Source: Vibrio neptunius
GTDB lineage: Bacteria; Pseudomonadota; Gammaproteobacteria; Enterobacterales; Vibrionaceae
DNA length: 64,000 nucleotides
Direction of reading: 5' to 3'
NCBI RefSeq assembly: GCF_000967495.1
Contig: NZ_JXXU01000003.1
Span: 32,166 to 96,165 of the forward strand
In this document: one piece after another, positions 1-8,494 of the stretch
Layout of the letters: every line of letters begins with the position of its first letter
Position numbering within the stretch: position 1 is the first letter of the stretch
Notes under the pieces: generated by a model
Database searches by the model: none
What the model was told of the DNA's origin: nothing
The model's input: only the letters and a program-made list of their open reading frames with translations
Program-made: the position numbers and the translations under genes

Positions 1-113
1 CGCTCAAATGCTGAAAGCGTGTTTTGTAAGGCTCCGCCTGATTTCTGGCTTTGTGGCAAACCTTGCGACAGGACAGCGAGCTTCTGAGCCTGCGCAATCG
101 AGAGTGTTTCCAT
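1..113 (-). CDS. YcaQ-like winged-helix protein, N-terminus only
   Basis: The minus strand carries an ATG at 111-113 that opens a frame running off the left edge (37 codons visible). The visible residues begin METLSIAQAQKLAVLSQGLP, which resembles the start of the YcaQ/AlkZ-like family (a helix, then A-x-x-L-A-L-x-x-Q-G-L). That family includes interstrand-crosslink DNA glycosylases. Too little is present to see the catalytic region, so the call rests on the N-terminal pattern alone. Confidence 0.5.
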   Translation of the reverse strand, partial: METLSIAQAQKLAVLSQGLPQSQKSGGALQNTLSAFE

Positions 114-231
114 ACTAAGAGTGAATCCTATATTTACCGTACTATGAGCGTCTGATTTGCAGTGTAAATTTGATTCACCAGTATAATGAAAGTGCGAGCA
201 TTTTTCGGTGGGAAGGATCGTGTTATCAAGC

Positions 232-261
232 AAAAAATAAGCCTCGGAGAGATTCCGAGGC
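232..261 (-). terminator. Rho-independent terminator of the hydrolase gene
   Basis: Perfect 8-bp stem GCCTCGGA (241-248) / TCCGAGGC (254-261) with a 5-nt loop. Read on the minus strand it is followed by a T-rich tract (complement of the A-run at 232-238). It lies directly downstream of the alpha/beta hydrolase stop. Confidence 0.8.
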
Positions 262-267
262 CCAGTA

Positions 268-1119
268 TTAGTGATTGACAAAGTCCCGTAAGATAGATAT
301 GAAATCGTCTGGCTGTTCCAGCATCGGTGTATGACCACACTCAGGTAAGCTGACGAGGTTTATGTTGGGGAAAGGCAGATGAATATCTGACCAAGCAGAA
401 AGCGGCGCAATACTGAAATCTTGAAGGCCTCCCAGTGCCAGTACAGGTACCACAATAGATTGCGTGTAGGTGCTGATATCCAAATGAGCAAAGTCATTGC
501 CCCAAAGTTTATCGAGCAAGGCAGTATGCATAGGAATGTCTTGCCACAAAGGGAGCTCATCGAAGTTTGGATTGAACCAGCGCATTGGACCTAATCGTCG
601 GCAAAGGTGGGCAAACTTTCTATCAGGCTCAAGCTGAATATCACCTGCCAATAAAGCAATACTTTTCTCAAACGCCGTTTTGCGATCCTGACAGGCATGT
701 CTTTGCCAATTAGCCATCTGCAGAGTTCGCATTTCCTCTGATAAGCTTGGCGCCGCGCCGATTAAAGCACACCCTTTTACACGAGTTGGAAATCGGTAGG
801 CGAAGTCGAGAGCCATATATGCATGGCCAGAATGTCCCATCACCCAACAAGGTTCAATGTCGAGTTGACTGCAGGCTCGTTCAACATCCTTTGATATCTG
901 TTCCAATGACACGTCATGTAAATGAACAGGCCTTTCGCAGTGCGCAAAACCTCTGTGATCAATGAATACGCAGTAAAAATGTTGATAGATGTCATTCGGC
1001 ATAATGCGATAGTAGTAATCTGCACTGCCGATAATTAGGAGTGTTGGTCCTTGGCCTTGTTCAATGACTTTTAGCCTGAACCCATCCGCTTGAATAAAAC
1101 TTGCCGTCTTGTTGTACAT
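268..1119 (-). CDS. alpha/beta hydrolase
   Basis: A 283-residue cytoplasmic alpha/beta-hydrolase fold protein with no signal peptide. The nucleophile elbow is G-H-S-G-H (around residues 95-99), preceded by the oxyanion-side stretch DHRGFAHCERP. The catalytic His is probably in PECGHTPMLEQPDDF near the C-terminus, where the usual CGH-x-P-x-x-E-x-P pattern is intact. AAGGAA precedes the ATG at good spacing. The substrate cannot be read from sequence. It is transcribed towards the YcaQ-like gene and ends in its own terminator, so a single-gene unit is likely. Confidence 0.8.
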   Translation of the reverse strand: MYNKTASFIQADGFRLKVIEQGQGPTLLIIGSADYYYRIMPNDIYQHFYCVFIDHRGFAHCERPVHLHDVSLEQISKDVERACSQLDIEPCWVMGHSGHAYMALDFAYRFPTRVKGCALIGAAPSLSEEMRTLQMANWQRHACQDRKTAFEKSIALLAGDIQLEPDRKFAHLCRRLGPMRWFNPNFDELPLWQDIPMHTALLDKLWGNDFAHLDISTYTQSIVVPVLALGGLQDFSIAPLSAWSDIHLPFPNINLVSLPECGHTPMLEQPDDFISILRDFVNH

Positions 1120-1518
1120 GTCGTTCCTTTTTCAGGTCGCAAGCGACCCCTTCAGATTTAACAAAGTGATTGTTGAGTTGGAAAAAGGAAAAAAACGTCA
1201 ACGAATAAGTTTCATCGGCAAGCCATCATAATGGGAATTTGTCTATGGTATTAAAAACGTTGGCCTGATGCTAGGGGCAAGAGCGGTTATCTAACCAACC
1301 GACGTTTTGCTGTCAATCGACAGTTCTCAAACGGGATCTCTGCCGACCCAGTATTATTGATTTGAATTGAGAGAGTGGGCTTAGCTGGTTACCACTCCTT
1401 GAGTAGGGGCGTGTAAATCTAATAGGTGGCGGATGTCGACAAACGCCGGTGAGTGCAAGGGAATTGAGTTGTATGGGGCTCGCCTGAGTGGGTGCTCAGG
1501 CGAGAGGGTAGAGACGGA
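1120..1518. other. Intergenic region with hairpins, no gene seen
   Basis: No convincing coding frame. It holds the hairpin after the permease (1479-1504). It also holds an imperfect long inverted repeat at about 1250-1306, in which AAAACGT and ACGTTTT arms enclose a small GGTTA/TAACC hairpin on the minus strand. The promoter of the hydrolase should lie in the part nearest 1120. Confidence 0.5.
1479..1504 (-). terminator. Hairpin downstream of the purine permease
   Basis: Perfect 10-bp stem CTCGCCTGAG / CTCAGGCGAG with a 6-nt loop, 15 bases past the permease stop. There is no clear T-run on the minus strand, so it may protect the 3' end or terminate weakly rather than act as a classical terminator. 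Confidence 0.55.
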
Positions 1519-2862
1519 TTAGATGTAAACCAGTTTGGCAACAAAGATGAGTGTCAGAATGTACATCGAGATAGAGACGTCCTTCGTTTTACCCGTGGCA
1601 ACTTTGAGCACAGTGTAAGTAATGAAGCCTAATGCAATGCCGTTAGCAATTGAGAAGGTCAGTGGCATCATCAGTGCGGTAATCGCAGCGGGAGCACCAT
1701 TGGTGAAGTCTTTCCAGTCGACGTGCTGCATGCTACTCATCATGACAAAGGCAACATAGATCAGTGCACCAGCCGTCGCATATGAAGGAATCATCCCCGC
1801 CAGAGGTGATAGAAATATAGCAGCGAGGAAAAGAACAGCAACGACAATGGCAGAAAGACCTGTTCGGGCACCTGCAGCCACTCCAGCGGCGCTTTCAACG
1901 TAGCTGGTGACCGGAGGGCATCCCACACACGCACCTGCAACACTGGAGATACTGTCTGCTTTTAATGCTTTGCTTAATCCCTCGATCTTACCTGTTTCTT
2001 TGTTTATGAGGTGAGCTCTTTCAGCCACTCCCATCAGGGTGCCTGCAGTATCGAACATATTGACGAACAAGAAGGCCAGAATCACACTCACCATCGATAT
2101 GTTAAATGCCCCAGAAATATCCATTGCCATGAAGGTGGGAGCAATACTGGGTGGCGTAGAGAAGAATCCGTTGTAATGAACCAGCCCTAGCATCATACCG
2201 ATCAGAGTGACACTCAGAATACCGATAAGAACTGCACCGAAGACTTTACGTTCGCTGAGCACAGCGATGATCAGGAATGCGATGGCAGCGAGCATAGCGT
2301 CTGGTTTTGTGAAATCACCCAATGAGACTAAAGTCGCTGGGTTTTCGACGACAATACCTGCAGTTTTAAGGCCAATCAGACCAAGAAATAGTCCGACACC
2401 TGCTGTCATCGAGAAGCGCAAGCTTTCCGGGATACTTTCGATGATCCACTGGCGGATCTTGTAGAAGCTCATCCCAACAAACAGGATACCAGAGAGGAAC
2501 ACCGCCCCGAGTGCCACTTCCCAGCTATAGCCCATTTCGCTAACAACGGTAAATGAGAAAAAGGCGTTGAGGCCCATACCTGGAGCCAGACCGACAGGCC
2601 AGTTAGCAAATAACCCCATTAACAGACAACCGATGGCTGCACCGATACAGGTTGCGACGAAGACAGCGCCTGAATCCATTCCAGAAGCGGCCATGATCTG
2701 AGGATTTACAAAAATGATGTACGCCATTGTGGCAAAGGTGGTGATACCCCCAATCATTTCATTCTTGACACTGGTTCCATGTGCTTTCAGTTTGAAAAAG
2801 CGTTCCAAAAAGCCACCAGATTCGCCTTTGGTGTTAAGCAGTTCTGTTTTGCTTTCATTCAT
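1519..2862 (-). CDS. NCS2/AzgA-family purine (nucleobase) permease
   Basis: Inner-membrane importer of about 447 residues with 12-14 hydrophobic segments. It belongs to the adenine/guanine/hypoxanthine permease branch (COG2252, AdeP/GhxP-like). Typical blocks are visible: GGITTFATMAYIIFVNP, GLAPGMGLNAFF, FDTAGTLMGV and CPPVTSYVESAAGVAAGART. The start at 2862 (MNESK...) is chosen over an upstream GTG because AAAGGA lies 9 bases before it. It sits beside uraH and the allantoin operon, so import of purines for the catabolic pathway encoded here is the natural role. The exact base (guanine, hypoxanthine, adenine) is not determined. Confidence 0.88.
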   Translation of the reverse strand: MNESKTELLNTKGESGGFLERFFKLKAHGTSVKNEMIGGITTFATMAYIIFVNPQIMAASGMDSGAVFVATCIGAAIGCLLMGLFANWPVGLAPGMGLNAFFSFTVVSEMGYSWEVALGAVFLSGILFVGMSFYKIRQWIIESIPESLRFSMTAGVGLFLGLIGLKTAGIVVENPATLVSLGDFTKPDAMLAAIAFLIIAVLSERKVFGAVLIGILSVTLIGMMLGLVHYNGFFSTPPSIAPTFMAMDISGAFNISMVSVILAFLFVNMFDTAGTLMGVAERAHLINKETGKIEGLSKALKADSISSVAGACVGCPPVTSYVESAAGVAAGARTGLSAIVVAVLFLAAIFLSPLAGMIPSYATAGALIYVAFVMMSSMQHVDWKDFTNGAPAAITALMMPLTFSIANGIALGFITYTVLKVATGKTKDVSISMYILTLIFVAKLVYI

Positions 2863-2993
2863 GTCAGCAAGTCCTTTTGTTGGTGTTTCGTGAATTGAAG
2901 ACAGCACTTCGCCGTACGTCTCTACCTCAGGCGAACTTCAATGGTTCTGATTGATGGGTGATGACACGGTTGGGTGATGCTTGTCGTTATTCG

Positions 2994-3347
2994 CTAGCTG
3001 CCCCGATAAGTCGAGAAGCTATAAGGTGAAACCAATAGCGGAACGTGATAGTGCGCATCTTTATCACCCAATCCAAAACGGATTACGACGTCATCGAGAA
3101 ACGCAATATCGCCTAATTCAACTTCCTTACTGCGAAAATAATCGGCAACGTGAAAAACAAGCTGATACTTACCAAGCTCAAAATTTTCGCCTTCTAAAAC
3201 CGGCTCGTCAGTCCGGCCATCAAAGTTCGTTGTGACGGTTTTAATCTTGGTTAGGTGGCTACCTTCCACTCTGAACAGTTCAACTTGTATGCCTGCACCA
3301 GGCAGACCATGCATTGTATCCAATACGTGTGTGGTTAGTTTTCCCAT
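2994..3347 (-). CDS. uraH: 5-hydroxyisourate hydrolase
   Basis: A 117-residue transthyretin-related protein that hydrolyses 5-hydroxyisourate, the product of urate oxidation, to OHCU. Both family signatures are present. The N-terminal block is LTTHVLDTMHGLPGAGI with the active-site His. The C-terminal block is HYHVPLLVSPYSFSTYRGS, which holds the second His and the conserved YRGS tail. The length is that of bacterial HIUases and no periplasmic signal is seen. The start has AGGAAT ahead of it. It is divergent from puuE, and the shared intergenic region carries two TTGTATACAA palindromes. Confidence 0.95.
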   Translation of the reverse strand: MGKLTTHVLDTMHGLPGAGIQVELFRVEGSHLTKIKTVTTNFDGRTDEPVLEGENFELGKYQLVFHVADYFRSKEVELGDIAFLDDVVIRFGLGDKDAHYHVPLLVSPYSFSTYRGS

Positions 3348-3397
3348 AATTCCTGTCCGCGCGTCGCGCTCTCCTTAGCTTTTTCGGGGGCTTTTAA

Positions 3398-3407
3398 TTG
3401 TATACAA
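3398..3407. promoter_or_regulatory. Putative GntR operator, uraH side
   Basis: Perfect 10-bp palindrome TTGTATACAA located 51 bp upstream of the uraH start. The same 10-mer recurs before puuE and xdhA, and a one-mismatch copy precedes the gntR gene. Binding by the GntR/FCD protein at 21765-22496 is inferred. Confidence 0.6.
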
Positions 3408-3630
3408 AGCTGTATAGTGATTTTGTTGGATATCTATATATGTACACAAAATTTTTATGTAGTAAAGCTTGTTGTTATAGAAATGTTATTAGTGAGGGAG
3501 TTGGAAAATGAATTATGTGAACTGAGATTTGGTGTTTATTGCAGGGTTTAAATTGTTAAGCCATTGATTAATAAAGATGTAGTTATAAGCATTAACGTTG
3601 AAAACAAAATCTTTACATAAAGATAATTTA

Positions 3631-3640
3631 TTGTATACAA
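3631..3640. promoter_or_regulatory. Putative GntR operator, puuE side
   Basis: TTGTATACAA 60 bp upstream of the puuE ATG. The similarity to the xdhA-side copy extends 3' of the palindrome (TGAATTTG here, TGAATGTG there), suggesting a shared promoter/operator architecture. Confidence 0.65.
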
Positions 3641-3699
3641 TGAATTTGTAAAGTTGATGTGGCGTTGCAATCACGCCATGCTTTTTAAGGAGAGCCTGA

Positions 3700-4623
3700 A
3701 TGGATAAGGATTATTCACGAGATCTGGTTGGCTATGGGGCAAATCCTCCGCATCCCAAATGGCCGGGCGATGCCCGTATTGCAGTGTCATTTGTATTGAA
3801 TTACGAAGAAGGGGGGGAACGCTGTCTTCTACATGGAGATGACGAGTCTGAAGCTTTCCTCTCTGAGATTCCGGCGGCTCAACCTATCAAGGGTGGGCGA
3901 CATATCAGTATGGAGTCTATCTATGAATACGGTAGCCGTGCTGGTGTGTGGCGTATCTTACGCCTGTTTGACGAATATGAAATTCCACTCACCGTTTTTG
4001 CTGTAGCTATGGCGATTGAGCGACACCCTGATGTGGCGGATGCCATGGTGCAAGCGGGACATGAAATTTGTAGTCACGGTTATCGTTGGATCGATTATCA
4101 GTATATGGATGAATCACAAGAGCGTGATCACATGACAAAAGCGATTGAAATCATCAAAACGATCACAGGTAGCCGACCTCTCGGTTGGTACACCGGACGC
4201 ACTGGCCCAAATACTCGTCGTTTAGTGGCTGAAGAAGGTGGTTTTTTATACGACTCTGATGCCTATGATGATGATTTACCGTATTGGCACACCGAAGCGG
4301 GCCGGCCGCAATTGGTGATTCCATATACCTTGGATGTCAATGATATGCGTTTTTCTACCGCTCAAGGGTTCAACTCTGGCGAACAATTTTTCCAGTATCT
4401 GAAAGACACGTTCGACACTCTATATGAGGAAGGTGAATCCGCACCCAAAATGATGTCGGTTGGATTGCATTGCCGTCTAATTGGTCGACCTGGCCGTCTC
4501 GCTTCACTCAAGCGTTTTCTCGATTACGTTAAACAACATGATGATGTGTGGCTATGTCGACGCATTGATATTGCTCACCACTGGCATGAGCACCACCCAT
4601 ACACACTACAAGAGGAAAAGTAA
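3700..4623 (+). CDS. puuE: allantoinase PuuE
   Basis: A 307-residue allantoinase of the polysaccharide-deacetylase fold (PuuE type, not the amidohydrolase AllB type). It converts allantoin to allantoate. The family's N-terminal signature is intact: DLVGYGANPPHPKWPGDARI followed by NYEEGGE. So are the HEICSHGYRWIDYQ block and the TGRTGPNTRRLV motif. First gene of a five-gene plus-strand operon; uraD starts 1 bp after its stop. AAGGAGAG precedes the ATG. Regulation through the upstream palindrome is likely. Confidence 0.95.
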   Translation: MDKDYSRDLVGYGANPPHPKWPGDARIAVSFVLNYEEGGERCLLHGDDESEAFLSEIPAAQPIKGGRHISMESIYEYGSRAGVWRILRLFDEYEIPLTVFAVAMAIERHPDVADAMVQAGHEICSHGYRWIDYQYMDESQERDHMTKAIEIIKTITGSRPLGWYTGRTGPNTRRLVAEEGGFLYDSDAYDDDLPYWHTEAGRPQLVIPYTLDVNDMRFSTAQGFNSGEQFFQYLKDTFDTLYEEGESAPKMMSVGLHCRLIGRPGRLASLKRFLDYVKQHDDVWLCRRIDIAHHWHEHHPYTLQEEK

Positions 4624-4624
4624 T

Positions 4625-5140
4625 ATGACTGAATTTCGTACTTGCAAACCATCAGAGATGGCTCGCGCGGAATTTGTCTCTCATTTTGGTGATGTGTATG
4701 AGCATAGCCCATGGGTGGCTGAATCTGTGTTTGAGCAAGGGCTTGATACCGAAGACAACAAAATTGAAAACTTGCATCAGCGTATGGCTAAAACCTTGCT
4801 GGCTGCAGATAAAGCCCAACAACTGGATCTGATTAAGGCTCACCCAGACTTAGCTGGACGCGCTGCCGTTGATGGGGAACTGACCGCAGCTTCCAACGCT
4901 GAACAAGCTGGGGCTGGCATCGACCAATGCTCCGCGGATGAGTTCGAGACATTTACTACTTATAACAACCGCTACAAAAGTCGCTTCAATTTTCCCTTCA
5001 TTATGGCTGTGAAAGGGGCCAATCGTTACCAAATTCTTGAGTCGTTCGAGATGCGATTAGGAAATGATAGTGAAACTGAGTTTGCTACTGCGATTCAGGA
5101 AATCAACAAGATTGCGCTGTTTCGCCTGCGAGATATGTAA
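4625..5140 (+). CDS. uraD: OHCU decarboxylase
   Basis: A 171-residue 2-oxo-4-hydroxy-4-carboxy-5-ureidoimidazoline decarboxylase, which produces S-allantoin stereoselectively. The catalytic signature AHPDLAGRAA (His and Asp) and the C-terminal RFNFPFIMAVKG block are both present. The open frame extends upstream into puuE, but the start at 4625 is preferred. It follows AGAGGAA, leaves a 1-bp gap after puuE and gives the usual family length. Confidence 0.95.
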   Translation: MTEFRTCKPSEMARAEFVSHFGDVYEHSPWVAESVFEQGLDTEDNKIENLHQRMAKTLLAADKAQQLDLIKAHPDLAGRAAVDGELTAASNAEQAGAGIDQCSADEFETFTTYNNRYKSRFNFPFIMAVKGANRYQILESFEMRLGNDSETEFATAIQEINKIALFRLRDM

Positions 5141-5236
5141 GTCACAGAGTTGGCGACTATCCCGCTATTACGCTCTCCAGAGAGCAGATAACTGACTCAC
5201 TTAACCTATTTTTGATTAATTGGAAGGATGAAGGAA

Positions 5237-6223
5237 ATGTCCTTAGATTTTGAACAATACATAAACCTCGCTGATGAAAAACTGGGCGCTCAAGCTATTT
5301 ACGCGACCGACGATTTCTTTGCTGATAAAAGCCGCCTTTTGCGCCGTGAAGTGCCAGAGTGGAAGGAAGGAGTTTATGATGACAATGGCAAATGGATGGA
5401 TGGCTGGGAAAGTCGTCGCAAACGTGGCGAAGGCTACGACCACTGTGTGATTCGCCTAGGCCTAGCTGGCGTAATTGCAGGCGTTGATATCGATACCTCT
5501 TTCTTTACGGGCAACTTCCCACCGTCGGCATCAATTGATGCGTGTTACTCACCAGATGGCGACCCAACGGATGCGACTGAATGGCAAGAAATTCTGCCTT
5601 CAATGAGCTTGCAAGGCGATCATCATCACCTTGAGAAAATTGAAAGCGACGAAGTGTTCACTCACTTACGTCTTAACATCTATCCAGATGGCGGTGTGGC
5701 ACGTCTTCGTGTTTACGGCCGACCAAGCGTAGATTGGGACCGCATTGATGCTCAGCAGAAAGTGGACTTAGCCGCTGTTGAAAATGGTGGTCGTGCGTTG
5801 GCATGTAGTGACGAGCACTATGGTAATAAATCAAACATTCTTGGCCCTGGCCGAGGCGAAAATATGGGTGATGGTTGGGAAACCGCACGTCGACGTACAC
5901 CAGGGAATGACTGGGTGATCGTTGCGCTGGGCCATGCGGGTAATATTGACCGTGTTGTGGTCGATACTGCGCACTTTAAAGGCAATTTCCCAGACAGCTG
6001 CTCTATTCAGGCGGCCTACGTTAAAGGTGGCACGGATGACCAAGTGGCGACACAAAGCCTGTTCTGGCGTGAGCTTTTACCAGCACAGAAGCTCCAGGCA
6101 CACGACATTCATGAGTTTGTCTCTGAAGTGAATCAACTGGGCGCTGTGACGCACGTTCGTCTGAATATCTTCCCAGATGGTGGTATCAGCCGTCTGCGTT
6201 TGTTCGGGACTAAAGCGGAATAA
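5237..6223 (+). CDS. alc: allantoicase
   Basis: A 328-residue allantoicase that splits allantoate into ureidoglycolate and urea. The family's tandem repeat of two jelly-roll modules is visible. Each half ends in a [25 protein letters not shown] segment ([22 protein letters not shown] around residue 145; the second copy at the C-terminus). Two ATGs compete at 5228 and 5237. The second is chosen because AAGG ends 9 bases before it, while the first abuts the Shine-Dalgarno. Third gene of the puuE operon. Confidence 0.93.
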   Translation: MSLDFEQYINLADEKLGAQAIYATDDFFADKSRLLRREVPEWKEGVYDDNGKWMDGWESRRKRGEGYDHCVIRLGLAGVIAGVDIDTSFFTGNFPPSASIDACYSPDGDPTDATEWQEILPSMSLQGDHHHLEKIESDEVFTHLRLNIYPDGGVARLRVYGRPSVDWDRIDAQQKVDLAAVENGGRALACSDEHYGNKSNILGPGRGENMGDGWETARRRTPGNDWVIVALGHAGNIDRVVVDTAHFKGNFPDSCSIQAAYVKGGTDDQVATQSLFWRELLPAQKLQAHDIHEFVSEVNQLGAVTHVRLNIFPDGGISRLRLFGTKAE

Positions 6224-6237
6224 GCGAGGGAAGCGCA

Positions 6238-6801
6238 ATGAGCAATGGAACTCGCCGATTAAAAATAGAGCCACTCACCAAAGAGACGTTTGCTGAATTT
6301 GGCGACGTTATTGAAGTCGAAAACAGCGACTACTTTATGATCAATAACGGCTCAACCCGTCGTTACCACAAGCTGGCGAGCACGGACGTACAAGATCAAG
6401 GTGGTGAAGCCATCATCAGTATCTTTCAGGCCACGCCGCTGAGCTACCCGTTAACGATTAAGATGCTGGAACGTCATCCGCTTGGTTCACAGGCTTTCGT
6501 TCCGTTGCTTGGGCAACCTTATTTAATTGTTGTTGCACCGAAAGGAGATCAGCCCCAGTTGTCGCAAAGCCGTGCCTTTATCAGCAATGGTCGGCAAGGC
6601 GTCAATTACCACAAAGGTGTTTGGCACCATCCGGTGTTGGCGTTGACCGAGCATGATCAGTTTTTGATCGTTGATCGAGGTGGTGACGGGCATAACTGTG
6701 ATGAAGTGTTTTTCGACACCGATTTGGTCTCTGTGCATCTGGAAGATATTCCAGCCAACAGCAGCACGAATGAAGAGCAACGCATGGAACAAGCGTTGTA
6801 A
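6238..6801 (+). CDS. allA: ureidoglycolate lyase
   Basis: A 187-residue cupin-like ureidoglycolate lyase that releases glyoxylate and the second urea, the last step of the pathway. Family landmarks are LTKETFAEFGDVIE at the N-terminus, MLERHPLGSQAFVPL in the middle and GVNYHKGVWHHPVLAL near residue 125. It follows alc by 14 bp with GAGGGAAG ahead of the start. No glyoxylate-using enzyme or urease is encoded in the window, so the products must be handled elsewhere. Confidence 0.94.
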   Translation: MSNGTRRLKIEPLTKETFAEFGDVIEVENSDYFMINNGSTRRYHKLASTDVQDQGGEAIISIFQATPLSYPLTIKMLERHPLGSQAFVPLLGQPYLIVVAPKGDQPQLSQSRAFISNGRQGVNYHKGVWHHPVLALTEHDQFLIVDRGGDGHNCDEVFFDTDLVSVHLEDIPANSSTNEEQRMEQAL

Positions 6802-6867
6802 TGCTGGCACTGCCCATCACAGGGTTCCCTTGTGATGGAAAGCGCTGGCAGTAAATAGGAGTTTATT

Positions 6868-8163
6868 ATGGATCCACATATCACGGAGTGGTTGAATCTG
6901 GCGATTCGCTGGGTTCACATGATAGTCGGGATCGCCTGGATTGGTGCATCGTTTTACTTTGTTTGGTTGGAGAACAACCTAAACCGCGTTAACCCGAAAA
7001 CTGGCCTGTCAGGCGACTTGTGGGCAATTCATGGCGGTGGTATCTACCACCTTGAAAAGTACAAACTAGCGCCACCAGAAATGCCAGAGCACCTGCACTG
7101 GTTTAAATGGGAAGCATACTTCACTTGGATTACCGGTGTGTTGCTACTGGCGGTTGTTTATTACCTCAATGCAGAAATCTATCTGATTGCACCGGGCTCT
7201 GGCCTGTCACCTACTACTGCGATTGCGATTGGTGTGGGGGCGTTAGTCGCAGGCTGGTTCATTTACGATCTCTTGTGTGATTCGCCTTTAGGCAAAACCC
7301 CAATGCTGCTGGGACTGGTTCTGTTTGTGCTGCTTGTTGGAGCCACCTACGGATTGGCTCAGGTCTTTAGTGGTCGCGGTGCTTACATCCACGTTGGTGC
7401 CATCATAGGTACTATCATGGTGGGTAACGTTTTTCGCGTTATCATGCCTGCGCAGCGCAATCTGGTGAGTGCGATTGAAGAAAACCGCGAACCGGATCCG
7501 GCACTGCCAGCGAAAGGCTTACTGCGTTCTCGCCACAATAACTACCTGACATTGCCTGTACTGTTCATCATGATCAGTAACCACTTCCCGAGCACTTACG
7601 GTTCGGAGTACAACTGGGCGATTCTAGCGGGTCTGGCGATCTTCAGTATCCTAGTGCGACACTACTTCAACACACGTCATGGCAGTCAGAAATTTGCCTG
7701 GACGATCCCTGTGGCGGCTTTGGGTATGATCACGTTGGCATTTGTGACTTCTCCTTATGCGAACCGACCAGCAGCGCCAGTGGCGAAAGCACCGGTTGTA
7801 CAACAGCAGGCTGCGCCTGTTGCTGAAGCTGGGGCAAAAACCGCATTGGCAGCAACCGCTGAGCAGGCTCCTCAGGGGCAAGCAGCATCTACAACAAGTG
7901 GTGTCAGCTTTGCCGAAGTGAACAAGGTCATTCAGGAGCGCTGCTCTGTATGTCACTCTGCTACGCCAACGCATGCAGCATTTGCGGTTGCGCCTGGAGG
8001 TGTTGTACTAGATACCCCTGAAGAGATCTTAACTAATGTCCCACGCATCATTTCTCAGTCCGTTGCGACTAAAGTGATGCCGCTGGGCAACCTGACTCAG
8101 ATGACCGATGAGGAACGATCTCTTATCGGCGTTTGGGTGGAACAAGGTGCAGTTATCCAGTAA
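6868..8163 (+). CDS. puuD: membrane urate oxidase PuuD with cytochrome c domain
   Basis: A 431-residue inner-membrane urate dehydrogenase. About eight transmembrane helices (residues 12-300) carry the PuuD signature: W-V-H-M-I-V-G-I-A-W-I-G near the start, then WAIHGGGIYHLEKY. An Ala/Gln-rich linker (about 300-345) leads to a periplasmic c-type cytochrome with haem motif C359-S-V-C362-H363 and a likely axial Met404 in KVMPLGN. Family knowledge: this type oxidises urate and passes electrons to the respiratory chain instead of to O2 with H2O2 release. Last gene of the operon, closed by a strong terminator. It supplies the step between XdhAB and UraH, since no soluble uricase is present. Confidence 0.92.
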   Translation: MDPHITEWLNLAIRWVHMIVGIAWIGASFYFVWLENNLNRVNPKTGLSGDLWAIHGGGIYHLEKYKLAPPEMPEHLHWFKWEAYFTWITGVLLLAVVYYLNAEIYLIAPGSGLSPTTAIAIGVGALVAGWFIYDLLCDSPLGKTPMLLGLVLFVLLVGATYGLAQVFSGRGAYIHVGAIIGTIMVGNVFRVIMPAQRNLVSAIEENREPDPALPAKGLLRSRHNNYLTLPVLFIMISNHFPSTYGSEYNWAILAGLAIFSILVRHYFNTRHGSQKFAWTIPVAALGMITLAFVTSPYANRPAAPVAKAPVVQQQAAPVAEAGAKTALAATAEQAPQGQAASTTSGVSFAEVNKVIQERCSVCHSATPTHAAFAVAPGGVVLDTPEEILTNVPRIISQSVATKVMPLGNLTQMTDEERSLIGVWVEQGAVIQ

Positions 8164-8254
8164 CTGCGCTGCGGGACTGAATATCGGCCTGATTTCCTGC
8201 CGACTGATGCCGACTCCTCATTCCCGGCTGTCTCCAGACAGTGCATCTCCCTTT

Positions 8255-8280
8255 CCCCGGAACACGTTCCGGGGTTTTTT
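8255..8280 (+). terminator. Terminator of the puuE-puuD operon
   Basis: Stem CCCCGGAA (8255-8262) / TTCCGGGG (8267-8274) with a 4-nt loop and an immediate run of six T. It separates the operon from the chemoreceptor gene downstream. Confidence 0.9.
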
Positions 8281-8494
8281 ATAGTTGTTAAGAAGCAAGA
8301 AATGCAAGGTTGTTGAAGTTGTGATGTTTATCTTCAATCAACGCATGCAGAAATTTTGGCTGTGCTACGTTTACTACTAATAGGTAATGCATTAGTTGTA
8401 AATGAAAGGCTGAGAGCGACATTTCTACCTTCTTTCTCTTTTCGCGGGCTCATTAGATGGGCCCTATATTGGTCAATCATAAAAGGATTTAGAT
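8281..8494. other. Spacer before the chemoreceptor
   Basis: Non-coding spacer that should carry the promoter of the chemoreceptor gene. No operator palindrome of the TTGTATACAA type is present here, so the chemoreceptor is not visibly part of that regulon. Short frames in it have no recognisable product. Confidence 0.4.

Larger units (their letters stand above)
3348..3699. promoter_or_regulatory. Divergent uraH / puuE promoter region
   Basis: A 352-bp AT-rich spacer between the divergent uraH and puuE genes. It carries two perfect TTGTATACAA palindromes (3398-3407, uraH-proximal; 3631-3640, puuE-proximal) and a weaker copy TATGTACACAAAA near 3438-3450. It is the expected control point for both sides of the allantoin pathway. 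Confidence 0.75.
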
